Below, piece by piece: positions 10,183-19,315 of a stretch of DNA of 23,399 nucleotides (the first letter of the stretch is position 1; the number at the start of each line of letters is the position of its first letter). A program made the position numbers and the translations under genes. The notes under the pieces were generated by a model, which ran no database searches, was not told where the DNA came from, and saw nothing but the letters and a program-made list of their open reading frames with translations. Where the stretch lies: assembly GCA_015680685.1 (NCBI GenBank), contig MNCI01028965.1, positions 109,617 through 133,015 on the forward strand, in the 5' to 3' direction. This stretch comes from Gnetum montanum (taxonomy: Eukaryota; Streptophyta; Gnetopsida; Gnetales; Gnetaceae).

Positions 10183-10439
10183 CCTCATGTAGATTCTTAG
10201 TTGCATGTTTTCTTCCTCTTTGTCATGCATTTCATTTATGTATAGTTGCAATTACATATTTTCTTTCCATTTCCATCATTTCTTTCTTGGCATATTATTT
10301 TGATTTTTTCTTTGCATATGATTTTAATAATCATTATGGTCTTTTCTTTTGGGTTACTAGGCATTGGGTCATTAGAGCACCATTGGAAAATAATGTTAGT
10401 ATAATGCTTTACATAATATTTCTTATTAGTATTACATAA
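10183..10439 (+). other. Open, strongly hydrophobic extension after the integrase tail
   Basis: The integrase-tail frame continues without a stop for about 86 codons to TAA 10437-10439. It is rich in F, I, L and Y, with two or three stretches long enough to span a membrane (such as the run around LSISIISFLAYYFDFFF). T-rich noncoding DNA gives such translations by chance, so coding status is doubtful. An envelope-like remnant, as some Athila elements have after pol, is the alternative. Confidence 0.25.
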
Positions 10440-11255
10440 AATCTCTCTTATACTATATAGTTCAATAATGCTTTGATTCTTCCCAATTTTTTTAAGGTTT
10501 TAGTTTCTCTAGTTATGTTGGATTATGGAGAATGCGATTTGTGCTAACTTATCATGTAATCATTATGATCATGTGAGTGTAGGATAGGTGATGTTGGAGA
10601 ATGGTTAGGAATAATCACTAGGTGACTTTGGAAAACCCCATTTTCCCTCTCATAAGCCCTAGCTCTCAAGTGTGATGATCCATGGTTACCCTATGAACAA
10701 TGTGGAGAAGTGTGTTCATCTCCACTTGAGAACCCATAGCCACCCAATAGATCTTCTATGATGCTATTAAATCGCAATTAAAGTCACATACATGAGGGTT
10801 GAACTGCACCATGGGCAAAGTTCCAAAAGGACCGTGTTCATTGGCAATGTAGCTAATCAGCCAAACTTGTGTTGGAATTCCTACCTTAAGAATGAAGTAC
10901 ATCATGGGAAAAGTTTCCTAAAAAAAAGGAATAAGGACCATGTTCATTGGTAGTGTAATAAGTTCTTAAGTGTGATGGGGTCTAGCAACTATCCTCACCC
11001 TAACCTCCATTTCCCCTTTTNTTAAAATAAATAAAATTATATATTTAGAGTTTGATTAAATAAGATGGTTTGGTTTGGGTGGCCCGTGTCTAGTTATCTT
11101 TTGATTATATTATTATTTTAATCATGTTTAGTTTATTTTTAAGTTTCTATTTGCTTATTTTGTGATGTTTGTGATTCCCTACCTATTGCATCATTTTAAA
11201 GTTTCTATGGTCTTGTTCCTTGCAATGGCATGCAATTAAAAGTTTGGAGGCTAAG
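10440..11255 (+). other. 3' noncoding region and polypurine tract of element B
   Basis: No gene is seen. It contains two imperfect copies of a block of about 50 bp (10807-10853 and 10900-10957) sharing CATGGG, AAAGTT and AAGGACC-TGTTCATTGG. A single N sits at 11021 in ...CCCCTTTT-N-TTAAAATAA. The purine-rich AAAAGTTTGGAGGCTAAG (11238-11255), ending directly at the 3' LTR, is the polypurine tract that primes plus-strand synthesis. Confidence 0.6.
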
Positions 11256-11580
11256 TGTTGATGCCAACACTTCCATGCTCTCATGGGGCCATGATTATCA
11301 ATGTCTCTATCTCTCTCTCTTAATAACCATAATAAAAATCATGCGAGCACTGGGCATTTAAATTTTTGAATGGTGGTCATTAATGGTGGCAGTTATGGTC
11401 ATTAGTGGCAAACATTTTAGAAGTTACGGTGGTTATAGACATTAATGGTAGATGTTTCAGAAGTTACAGACATAAGTGGGCACTTAATTGGAGAATGTGG
11501 GCATTATTACACAAGAAGTGGCGGCAGTTTCTATAGTTGTTACATGAAACATAGGCATCATTATGGATGGCCGCAATGGC

Positions 11581-11587
11581 TATAAAA
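11581..11587 (+). promoter_or_regulatory. TATA box of element B 3' LTR
   Basis: TATAAAA occupies the same position as in the 5' LTR. Transcription from here would read out into the RT remnant of element A. Confidence 0.65.
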
Positions 11588-12077
11588 CCAGGAGGGGGGC
11601 TCTTTCTACCAAAGAAGGGGGATCTTTCCATCAATCTAAGGGGCTCTTTCTATCACTCTAGAGGGGCAACTTCCTCTCTAGAGGTAGTAGTTTCCTTCTT
11701 TCTTTTCTTGTATTTTGTAGGCTTCTGGCTGATCTTCAAGGAAGGTCCAAAATAGGAGCTAGTAGCTCAAAATCAGATCCTTGTGGGTCTTCTCGATGAT
11801 GGTAGGAGGGTTCTCTCTCTTCTTTCTATCTACAAAAATGTAGGTAGTGAAGCCCATGCACAGGATGTGAGACATGTGATTTTCTTTTGGCCGATAGCTT
11901 GTCATGGTGGTGCAGACGTGGATGAATGATCTTCCTCTCTACAATAGTGCACAAAAGATGGCAAATAGCAGTAGGCTTTGAGAACCGTAGTTACTGCCCT
12001 ATGTGGACTGTGGTGGGTAGTTTCTCTTTCTCTCTTTCTCTCTCTCTCTTCCTCTCTCGCAATGGTCACGATCTTCN

Positions 12078-12138
12078 ATTTAGGAGACTATTGCCTAGGG
12101 CACCTCCCGTATGGGTACGAAAANATAGTCTCCTAAAT
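12078..12138 (+). repeat. Inverted block and 14-bp perfect hairpin stem in 3' LTR
   Basis: ATTTAGGAGACTAT at 12078-12091 is the exact reverse complement of 12125-12138. The segment 12078-12123 is the reverse complement of about 6624-6670 of the 5' LTR, with several substitutions. Isolated Ns stand on both sides (12077, 12124). Either an assembly misjoin or a real flip of a hairpin loop would produce this. Confidence 0.85.
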
Positions 12139-12186
12139 AGAGTTTTCTTTCCCGGTGTTGGTGTGACCAAAATTTATGCATCAATA

Positions 12187-12191
12187 GTAGA
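12187..12191 (+). repeat. Target-site duplication (right) of element B, GTAGA
   Basis: Exact copy of 5605-5609, directly after the 3' LTR end. Confidence 0.93.
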
Positions 12192-13300
12192 CTACGTATT
12201 GGACAACATCTCTAGCCAAAAGTACAATAAATTTCTTAATGGATACTTTATTTACAATTTCATCAACATTGTACTAGAGGATCAAGCAAAAACTACCATC
12301 ATTTTCCCATGGGAAACCTTTTCCTTCAAGTGTATATCCTTTGGGTTATGCAATGCATCAACCACATTTCAATAGTTAGTGATGTTTGTGTTCTAGGATT
12401 ACATTAGCAAGAGTATGCAAGTATTGATTCATGACTTTTCCACATATGGCAAAATGTTCTAAGAAGCCTTGGATAAGCTCAAAGTTGTTCGATGCCATTA
12501 CTACCAAGTGAACTTGAAATTAAAGTAGAAAAAAAACTATTTAATGATTACCAAGGGAATTGTTCTTGGCCACAAAGTTTCTATAAAGGAAATTGAAGTT
12601 AATCTAAACAAGATTTGCACCGTTGAAAACATGATAAAAATTCCCATGATAGTTAAAGAGGTGTGTTCTTTCTTTGGCCATGATGGCTATTATTATCATT
12701 TTATTATAAATTATTCTAAAATAGCCAATCCTTTATTTAAGCTTACGATAAAAGATGTTCCATTCTTATGAAATAAGGAATGCAAAAATACCTTTCAATG
12801 TCTAAAGGAAAGGTTAACTCAAACTCTAATGTTGTAGAGTCCTAACTAGACTTAACCTTTCCATATAATAAAAGATGCTTTTGATTTTGCATTGGGTGAT
12901 GTTTTAATGCAATTCAACTAGAAGAGGAGGCCCTAATACAACCACTATATTAGTCAAAGAATTATGGGGCCTCAATTAAAATATACCATCATGGACAAGG
13001 TGTTGATGGCTATCATTTTTACACTGCAAAATATTATACATTATGTTCTAGAATCTAAAATCTTGATTCATTGTGATCATATCACTATTTGATTCCTCAT
13101 GAACAAACTCGATGTTAGTCCCGATGTGATTCGATGGGTAGTTCTTTTGCAAGAATTTAATCTTCACATGATTGATCACAAGGAAACCAAGAACATGGTG
13201 GAAAATCATCTATCATGATTAAAAATTGACAAGGGAGAAGGTGTTCTTATCAATGAATTTCTGGATGATCACATGTATAAGGTCATTTCCAACTTAAAGA
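12187..13300 (+). pseudogene. pol: RT palm/thumb and RNase H of element A (one frame, about 12 stops)
   Basis: This continues the RT split at 5609 in the same phase. Motifs in order: YNKFLNGYFIYN (palm, about 12225), FKCISFGLCNASTTFQ (about 12328-12372), then the catalytic Y/F-x-D-D box reading LIHDF at 12424-12438, so the first catalytic Asp is His. VLGHKVS and the thumb with VCSFFGHDGYYYHFI and SKIANPLFKL follow (12565-12750). RNase H has DAFDFALGDVLMQF (12874-12915), ISQRIMGPQLKYTIMDKVLM (12949-13008), LIHCDH (about 13063-13080) and the end motif RWVVLLQEFNLHMIDHKE (about 13135-13188). The whole 1.1 kb stays in one frame while holding about 12 stops, several at codons where Gln, Trp or Arg is conserved in the family. 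Confidence 0.88.
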
Positions 13301-13399
13301 GTAGTGAAAATGCTTATGGTTCATGGACATTCGTAATTACTAGGTGTCCTAGAGGGTTCCTCCTAGGTTGAATAAGCAAAATATTCAACAATTCCAACA

Positions 13400-14585
13400 T
13401 TAAGTGAAGCCTTACTTGGATATCAAAGTGCATCTCTATAAGAGATGCCCTAATGGCCTCTTGAGATGATGTTTTCCAGAAAAGAGCCAAGATGCCATCT
13501 TGGCTCATATGCATCATGGTGTCTATGGTAAGAGCTATGCTAGAAAGAGTACCACAACAAAGTTGCTACTCTTAGGCTATTTTTGGTCCAGCATGTTTCA
13601 TGATGCTCAATACTTCATGCATTGTTATGAAAAGTGCTAACATGAGGGAGGCATGTCCTTATGTATGGAGGAATCAGAGCACTGGATCCAACCACTAGAG
13701 TCCTTCAATGTGTGGGGCATTGACTTCATCATTCCCATATCTTTGACCTCTAATGACAAGGCATATATTTTTGTATGCATAGACTATTACATGAAGTGGT
13801 CATAATTTATTACTGTTAAGAACTACTGATCTACCATTGCAGTAAACTTCTTTCAAAATAACATGCTTCACAAGTTCAATATTCCTCAAATCTTAATCTT
13901 TGATAACAATATGTACTTTACTGGTAAGGTTTTCAAGAACTTATTAGAATCATATAGAGTTAATCATAAAGTAACTTTGCCTTAGCATTTGCATGCCAAT
14001 GGCCAGGTAGAAGTTACTAACTATGAAATTGTTAGATTACTTAGGAAGATAATTAGTAGGTATAGAAGAGATTGGCCAACAAGATGAATGATGTTCTCTA
14101 GGCCTATTATATGACATGGAAAAATATTGTTCATTACATGTCATTCGAGTTGGTCTATGAACAAGTTCAATGGCTACCAATTGATCTTAAAATGAAATCC
14201 TTGGGATGTGTTGTGGATTTTACTACCAACCTAGATTCTACCCAGAAAGAGAGGTTGATTAACCTCAACCTTCTCGATTAAAATTGTAGAATGATCTTGA
14301 TGCATAATGAATTGGAATATTTCTACACCGATGCACACCATGATGTTTATGCAAGAGAGTTTGATTTCAAACCTAATGATAAGGTATTTTAAGCCATTAC
14401 ACTTGCTATATTTGGGTAAAATTCAATTTCAATGGGAAGGACTATAAATTATTCATAACAATCACCAATCTAGCACAACACATATCTACTATTTATATTT
14501 GTTAAATAAAATCTTCTTGGGCAATGAAAAACATCTAAAACCCTATAGAGAATATATTTCATCTCTAAGAGAACATAAAGGTTAA
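13400..14585 (+). pseudogene. Integrase of element A, catalytic D-D-E retained but frame broken
   Basis: Integrase inserts cDNA into host DNA. After one frameshift near 13300-13430 the frame from 13434 carries the N-terminal zinc-binding region: DAILAHMHHGVYG (about 13491), GYFWSSMFHDAQYF and C-Y-E-K-C, where one of the paired Cys is Tyr and the second histidine is not seen. The core follows: FNVWGIDF with Asp at 13722-13724, LIFDNN with Asp at 13902-13904, and GQVEVTN with Glu at 14010-14012. The first two are 60 residues apart and the last pair has exactly 35 residues between, the D-D-35-E arrangement. A C-terminal tail across further shifts includes KIQFQWEG (about 14416-14440) and HLKPYR (about 14530-14548), ending at TAA 14583-14585. 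Stops include 13640, 13803, 13828 and 13984. No chromodomain is seen. Confidence 0.85.
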
Positions 14586-15185
14586 TATTATGTATTATAC
14601 TTAAAGGGCTATTAGGTGATAGACATGGATTACTCATGGGGGAGAATTCTCTAAGTCATGTTGAATTTTATTTTCTTTCTGCTATTTTTCTTATAGAGCT
14701 TAATAAATTTGGTATATGGTGTTAGTAGTTTTTATATGTTAAAGCTTAACAAATAATCATTCATGATCTTTTCTTTTTCTTAAGTGTGTTTTTGTGTATG
14801 TGTGTGTGTGGGAAAACCAATTAGCATGATTTATGAATGCTTACCCAATACGCCAATGGTGGATGAGTGAGTTCCATATGCAATGATGATGCCAAAGTGC
14901 CAAATGGGTTCAAGGTGGAGCCTTAGGTAATGGAATATCCACATAGCAAAATTCATTCACCCACTTTTCTTCTATCCATCATTGATGAACAAGACATAGA
15001 TTTAGCAGTGAAGCTCATGCTACTGGAACCATGGGTAGGTGGTGGATTCACACTTTAGGGTGTAAGCTCCAAAATCTTGAAAGAATATGTGATCACTAAG
15101 AAGAAAAGGATGTGTCAAAAAGGATATTTTTTGTCATTGTATTATAATATCTTTTATATTACTTAAACACAATGACATACATGAG
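14586..15185 (+). other. 3' noncoding region / 3' LTR start of element A, cut by element C
   Basis: No gene is seen. A purine-rich ATGGGGGAGAA at about 14636-14646 could be the polypurine tract. A short TG-rich microsatellite lies at about 14785-14812. The last piece (about 15094-15185, clearest at 15132-15185) resembles 1865-1956 of the 5' LTR; matched bases include TTATAATATCTTTTATATT and ACATACA. At 15186 the similarity stops where element C begins, while the 5' LTR continues, so C probably inserted in A's 3' LTR. Confidence 0.5.
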
Positions 15186-15747
15186 TGATGAGTGGCTAGG
15201 TACCCATACACTCAACCATATGAATATGAGTGTTCATGCATGGCCTAGTCGAACTTCATAGACAGGCTAGTTGTGGTGTCTAGATAGTTACATGTTGATC
15301 ATAGTTCACTGTCTTCCCACCTAGACTAGTATTTTCTTTGTCACACATGGTTTAGTCCAGAGTGAGGTGTGTGATGTGTTTTCTATCACTATGCTACTCC
15401 TAAGAACAATAGAGAATAAATTTGATTAAGCTAATAGGGAATGGGAGAAGAGAATCGAAGCTAGCCTAAGTGCAATGAGCATTTGTCCTTAATCATCTGT
15501 ACATCTCTTGGACCTCATGTACTACTTCTGGGATTTTCAAGTGCATGTTACTTAAGCACTCCTAGATACACTTCTGGGATACCAAGTAGCCACACTTAAA
15601 TGCTTGTGATTAAGTCATACTCATTCCACATTTAATAATAGGGATAGTAGTTGAAGGTAAAGAAATATTAATTAAGAAAAAAATTAAAAACAATAATAGT
15701 TAAGCAATTAAAACTAAGTGAATACTGCAATGATGAAGTAATCTCAA

Positions 15748-15817
15748 GGGTCCAATATTAGGGGTTTGATATCAAGGTCCTGATATCAAGGGTCTAATAT
15801 CAGGGGTCTGATATCAG
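15748..15817. repeat. Five tandem GGGTCTGATATCA repeats
   Basis: About five units of 13-15 bp, consensus GGGTCTGATATCAR, lie in LTR copy 1, each centred on the palindrome GATATC or a one-base variant. Copy 2 has only scattered GATATCA motifs at the corresponding place (about 18317-18350) and instead has the TATA region just beside it. Period and unit sequence are too short and variable for a CRISPR array. Protein-binding sites in U3 are possible. Confidence 0.75.
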
Positions 15818-16016
15818 CACCTGACAAACCATGATTCATCATACCCCCACGACTAAATAACAACTCGTCCTCAAGTCAAATAAAGTAAGGAACAAGTTCA
15901 TTCAACTACAAAAAGGAATAGGTATGAGATTATTAAATGACCATGGACTATTTCATGTTGTAGTGTGGGATTAAACAAAATTTGGACATAGACATAAAAT
16001 ACAAAACTTATGGAAC

Positions 16017-16454
16017 TCATGGGATTCTCAGTGGTGGTGGCTCCTCCATGGGTGCCTCTCCTTTTTCCTATGCTCCAGGCTTCTGAGATTGATACTGTTG
16101 AAGAAGCACCTAATGTTTCTCCTCTTCTATCTGAGGATTATGAGCCATCCATGTTGATGTTCTAATGTTTGATGGAGTCTATACTTCCCATGGACACAGC
16201 AGCTACAGGAACACTTGATTGGCGTTGACATGTGATGCCACAAATAGCTATCGTTCCTCTTCATAGGCTCAAGCCCTGACCTCTCCACCTTTTTCTTGGC
16301 CAAATTTTGTAGTGATGGGAGTTCCCTAATGGATGCTGAATGATTATGCCTCTTTCTCTACATGTTCTACATGAGGTCCTTGACCTCTACCTCCCCCTGG
16401 GCATTCAATTGCACCTTGACAAGGTCCTCCTTGTTGTCCTCTTTTAGGGGCCAT
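16017..16454 (-). pseudogene. Shortened copy of the LTR-encoded frame (LTR copy 1)
   Basis: On the minus strand it starts MAPKRGQQGGPCQGAIE at 16454, matching MAPKCGQQEDPTQGVIK in LTR copy 2, and ends with a stretch containing QKPGA, EAPMEEPPP and a TGA at 16019-16017, again matching the other copy. Start and stop are in one frame, 145 codons apart against 255 in copy 2, so about 110 codons are gone, including the mobile-type domain. Several stops lie inside. It confirms the start, the stop and the frame of the larger copy, and that the reading frame belongs to the LTR rather than to a neighbouring insertion. Confidence 0.6.
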
Positions 16455-18292
16455 CTATAATCACACAAAGATCAATTTTTATTAAGGCTATTAAAAGAAG
16501 TTCAATTATTTCATACCTTACTCATTTCCTTTAATAAATGTTGAATTCTTTGCTTAGTGTGATTTTAGAGTTAGAAATTTTTTCAAGGAAGTTACCCTAA
16601 AATTTTAATGTCAAACCTGATTTTCTTAGGTGACACATAAATGGACATGTAATGGTTTTGAGGAATGTTTGATAAAGTGATAACAAAGGAAAGAAGAGAT
16701 TTGGCAATGAAGTACTTGGAGGGTATAAAATGATGTGGTGGTGTGTAACAAGAATAAATTACAAAATTCACACAAGTGGGTCCTCCCCAAAGTAGGATCC
16801 AACCCATAATGCCCTTGTGTAACCACACCTTAAAATGTATGTAGGCACTAGAAAGGTTAAATGTAATCTACACCAATGCAACAAAACATACACATGTTGA
16901 TACTGTCATGATGAGGTAGGAATTCTATGCTACAATGAATTGTAGAAGGGATTGCAGAGATCGAGACATGAGGTAATTGATCTAGGGCACAATGAATCTT
17001 GAGTATAGGACATGATTAATGCATCATTAGCCTATCGCTCCAAAATCAAGATGAACTCCATTCCTCTAATTAGTGACATTGCATTGTTTTATCCAAGGAT
17101 GGACAACCATAAGAGCACCATGATAGGAAGGTGTACGATCACTTGGCATTCTGTCCAAGGGAGGAGTGATTTGGAATTTCTCTATGGTACACATGGATTG
17201 TTTTTTGTTTTTTTTATGTTTTTTCTCTTTTTCTAGCTGCTTTGGCACTTTTTTTTCCAACGGTGAATCGGAAAAACTGCCAACCTTTAGGCATGGATGC
17301 ATGCCTTTCCAGTGGGACCCCCAGAGTAGCATTGAGTTTCTTTATTGAGTTCCTTCATTACTCTTACTTCCATTTTGCATTAGATCTACAAGGATCATAG
17401 TACAACTAGGTTGCATGATAGCACATGTAGATGTCACCAAAAAGAATCCACAAGTCTCCTTGATATCACACCTTAGCCATTCCTTCTTAGTCCATCATTC
17501 TTTGCTCTGGGAATAATGAGAAAAAAATTACTTTAATTTTTAATGATGTCAAGAATATTGATGAGTGGTGAGGTACCCCTACACTCAACCATACGAATAC
17601 GAGTGTTACACATGTGATCTGATCGAACTTTGCAAACAGACTAGTTGTGGTATCTAGATCATTATCCTTAGGTTGCAGTTCATTTTCTTCCCACCTGGAC
17701 TAGTATTAGCTTTGTCACATATGGTTTAGTCCAGAGTGAGGTGTATGATGTGTTCCTATGCTAATGCTACTCCTGAAGATAATCAAAAATAATATTAACT
17801 AAGCTAAGAGAGAGAGGGTGAGAGAGAATCTAAGCTAGCCTAAGTGTGATGAGCATCCATTCCTTAATCATCCATACACATCTTGGACCTCATGCATGAC
17901 TACCACTGGGACTACCAAGCGCATGGCCTAGGTACGCTACTAGGTTACCAAGTAGTCACACATAATGCTCATGATCAAGTCGTACTCATTTCACGTTTAA
18001 AAGGAGTTAAGGGTGAGAGAGATTAACTAGGAAAGTAGTAAATAAAAATTAAGTAAATAATTAATTAAACTAAGTGAATGCTACAATGATGAAGTAATCT
18101 CGATCTTTATTGTTGGTCATGTGTGTGTCCAAGTACGTCACACTCAAATAAAGGATGTCGTACAATTACAATCACCACATTACAGGCATACATTGGGAGG
18201 AAAAGGGTTGAGAGGAAAAATAGAAACTAAAATTAAAAATTAACTCTAAAAAATAATTAATTAACTAATGCCTATCAGAACTATCTACCTCT

Positions 18293-18301
18293 TATTTATA
18301 G
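18293..18301 (-). promoter_or_regulatory. TATA box of element C LTR
   Basis: CTATAAATA on the minus strand, in the context CATCTATAAATAAGAGG, is placed after the LTR reading frame and about 742 bp before the LTR end. Transcription would head towards the PBS and gag when this LTR is in the 5' position. LTR copy 1 has lost it. Confidence 0.6.
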
Positions 18302-18547
18302 ATGAGAAGACAAGCTGTGATATCATGTATGTGATATCATAGCTAGGTTTTGATATTGTGGTTGGCTAAATGGTGACTCATCATACCCCCACAACTGAAT
18401 GAAACACATCCTCGAGTTATAGTGATTACATAGTTGATAGGTATGGGATTATTGGATGGTAAAAATGGGTTTATGCCATAGTGTGGAATGAAAAAAAGAT
18501 TGAGACACAACACAAAGAAAATTCTGCAGCTATAAAATTGGTGGAAC

Positions 18548-19315
18548 TCATGTAGTTCCTAGTGGCGGTGGCTCCTCCAAAGGTGCTTTCCCCTTGTTTT
18601 GTGCTCCAGGTCTTGGGATTTGATGGCATTGAAGTATGGCATGGAGTTTCTCCTCTTGTAAGGCCTTGAGTTCCTTCACATGCGTGTAAGTTTGCACTTA
18701 TGCCATAGAGGCATCTCGGTCATCCTTCTCTTTTTCTTCTACCACCCTTTTATTCTCTATCAATAGTTTATTAAGTTGTTTGGTTCTAAAAGTGTCTAGC
18801 TGGTCCTAAGTAACCTTTGGCCCTGTATTCAGAAGGTTTAATACTTCTGAAATGGCTTGAACAGAGAAATCAACAGTCACACCACAAATGTTAACCATGG
18901 TGCCTTCATCTTTATTGTGCCAAAATTGGTACATTTCCCCTAAGTACCAAACACCACTTTCAAAGAGGGTAGGCCATAACAGGGACCCTGTGAGGTGATC
19001 CCTAACGGTCTTTGAAGCAAATTCTACAAATGATCCAAAGTTTAACTCCACAATCACTGTAGTGAATGTGGACTTCTCATGAATGGCCTGAACACAATCT
19101 TGGGGCAACGTGAGATGTTGTCCCTGTTCAGATGCAGTAGCCGCCCCTCCTTCTACCTGCCTTGATTGTACAGTAGCAGGGTCCTCTTGGTGGATGCTAA
19201 ATAATTATTCCTCCTACTCTGCATGTTTTCCAATAGGATCTTGTCTTCCTCCTCTCCTAGGTCATTTGATCACACCTTGAGTAGGATCTTCCTGTTGTCC
19301 ACATTTCGGGGCCAT
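18548..19315 (-). pseudogene. LTR (U3)-encoded protein with mobile-type domain, 255 codons
   Basis: The frame runs from ATG at 19315 to TGA at 18550-18548 with no frameshift but five internal stops. Residues 1-60 are a polar, low-complexity N-terminus starting MAPKCGQQ. Residues about 65-170 (19120-18806) form a domain with FTTVIVELNFGSFVEFASK, LLWPTLFESGVWYLGEMYQF and GVTVDFSVQAISEVLNLL, resembling the plant retrotransposon-associated 'putative plant transposon protein' or mobile-type domains. Residues about 171-225 look like a charged coiled coil (DTFRTKQLNKLLIENKRVVE and following). The tail is Pro-rich (LEEPPP). Being upstream of the TATA box, it lies in U3 and would be transcribed only as the 3' end of the element's own RNA or from outside. 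No enzymatic motif is seen. Function unknown; the domain assignment is from pattern memory. Confidence 0.6.

Larger units (their letters stand above)
5610..12186 (+). mobile_element. Element B: nested, internally deleted Ty3/gypsy-type retrotransposon
   Basis: A 6,577-bp insertion has direct LTRs (5610-6717 and 11256-12186) and the GTAGA duplication. The LTR starts TGTTGATR and ends CATCAACA (CATCAATA in the 3' copy). The internal part (6718-11255) contains a leader, gag with a zinc knuckle, protease and the C-terminal integrase tail. RT, RNase H and the integrase catalytic core are missing, so it could move only with proteins supplied by another element. Comparing the first 330 bp of the two LTRs by eye gives about 34 differences, roughly 90% identity with an excess of transitions, so the insertion is old but clearly younger than element A. 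Confidence 0.93.
11256..12186 (+). repeat. 3' LTR of element B (contains two Ns and an inverted block)
   Basis: It begins TGTTGATGCCAACAC and ends TGCATCAATA, followed by the GTAGA duplication. It is collinear with the 5' LTR up to GATCTTC at 12076. Then come an N (12077), 46 bp in inverted orientation relative to the 5' LTR, another N (12124), and collinear sequence again. About 170-180 bp of the 5' LTR (about 6437-6608) have no counterpart. TATA box at 11581-11587. Confidence 0.92.
1..15185 (+). mobile_element. Element A: old Ty3/gypsy LTR retrotransposon, Athila/Tat-like, interrupted by element B
   Basis: Order on the plus strand is LTR, PBS, gag, protease, RT, RNase H, integrase, 3' sequence, which is the Ty3/gypsy order. 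The RT, RNase H and integrase motifs, the lack of a chromodomain after integrase, and a tRNA-Asp-type PBS suggest the Athila/Tat side of plant Ty3/gypsy; this assignment is an inference from motifs. The left end of its 5' LTR lies outside the window. Its RT is split at 5609/12187 by element B. On the right it is cut at 15185 by element C, apparently within or near its 3' LTR. It is non-functional: protease, RT and zinc-binding residues are lost and stops occur throughout, yet long stretches of pol keep one reading frame. Confidence 0.85.
15186..17558 (-). repeat. Tandem LTR copy 1 of element C (internally deleted)
   Basis: It is 2,373 bp and collinear with copy 2 in several blocks: 15186-15610 with 17559-17960; about 16011-16145 with 18541-18660; 16440-16480 with 19300-19345; 16730-16830 with 20085-20195; 16860-17555 with 20220-20935. 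It lacks about 1 kb of copy 2, including most of the mobile-type domain and the TATA region. Gene-free parts are 15186-15740 and 16455-17558. The pyrimidine run near 17197-17235 and the frames over it are not genes. Confidence 0.85.

Noticed and set aside
13314-13517. 67-codon minus-strand frame
   Set aside because: Antisense to the integrase zinc-binding region of element A.
15748-15817. CRISPR-like array
   Set aside because: Units are 13-15 bp with no spacers, inside a plant LTR.
16592-16828. Overlapping minus-strand frames of 66-78 codons, possible small gene
   Set aside because: They fall in the gene-free part of LTR copy 1; the equivalent region of copy 2 does not keep them open.
17012-17348. 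Short frames on both strands, partly matched at 20412-20642
   Set aside because: They correspond because the two LTRs are copies; they run through pyrimidine tracts giving F/L or K/E low-complexity text, and the frames are not conserved in length.
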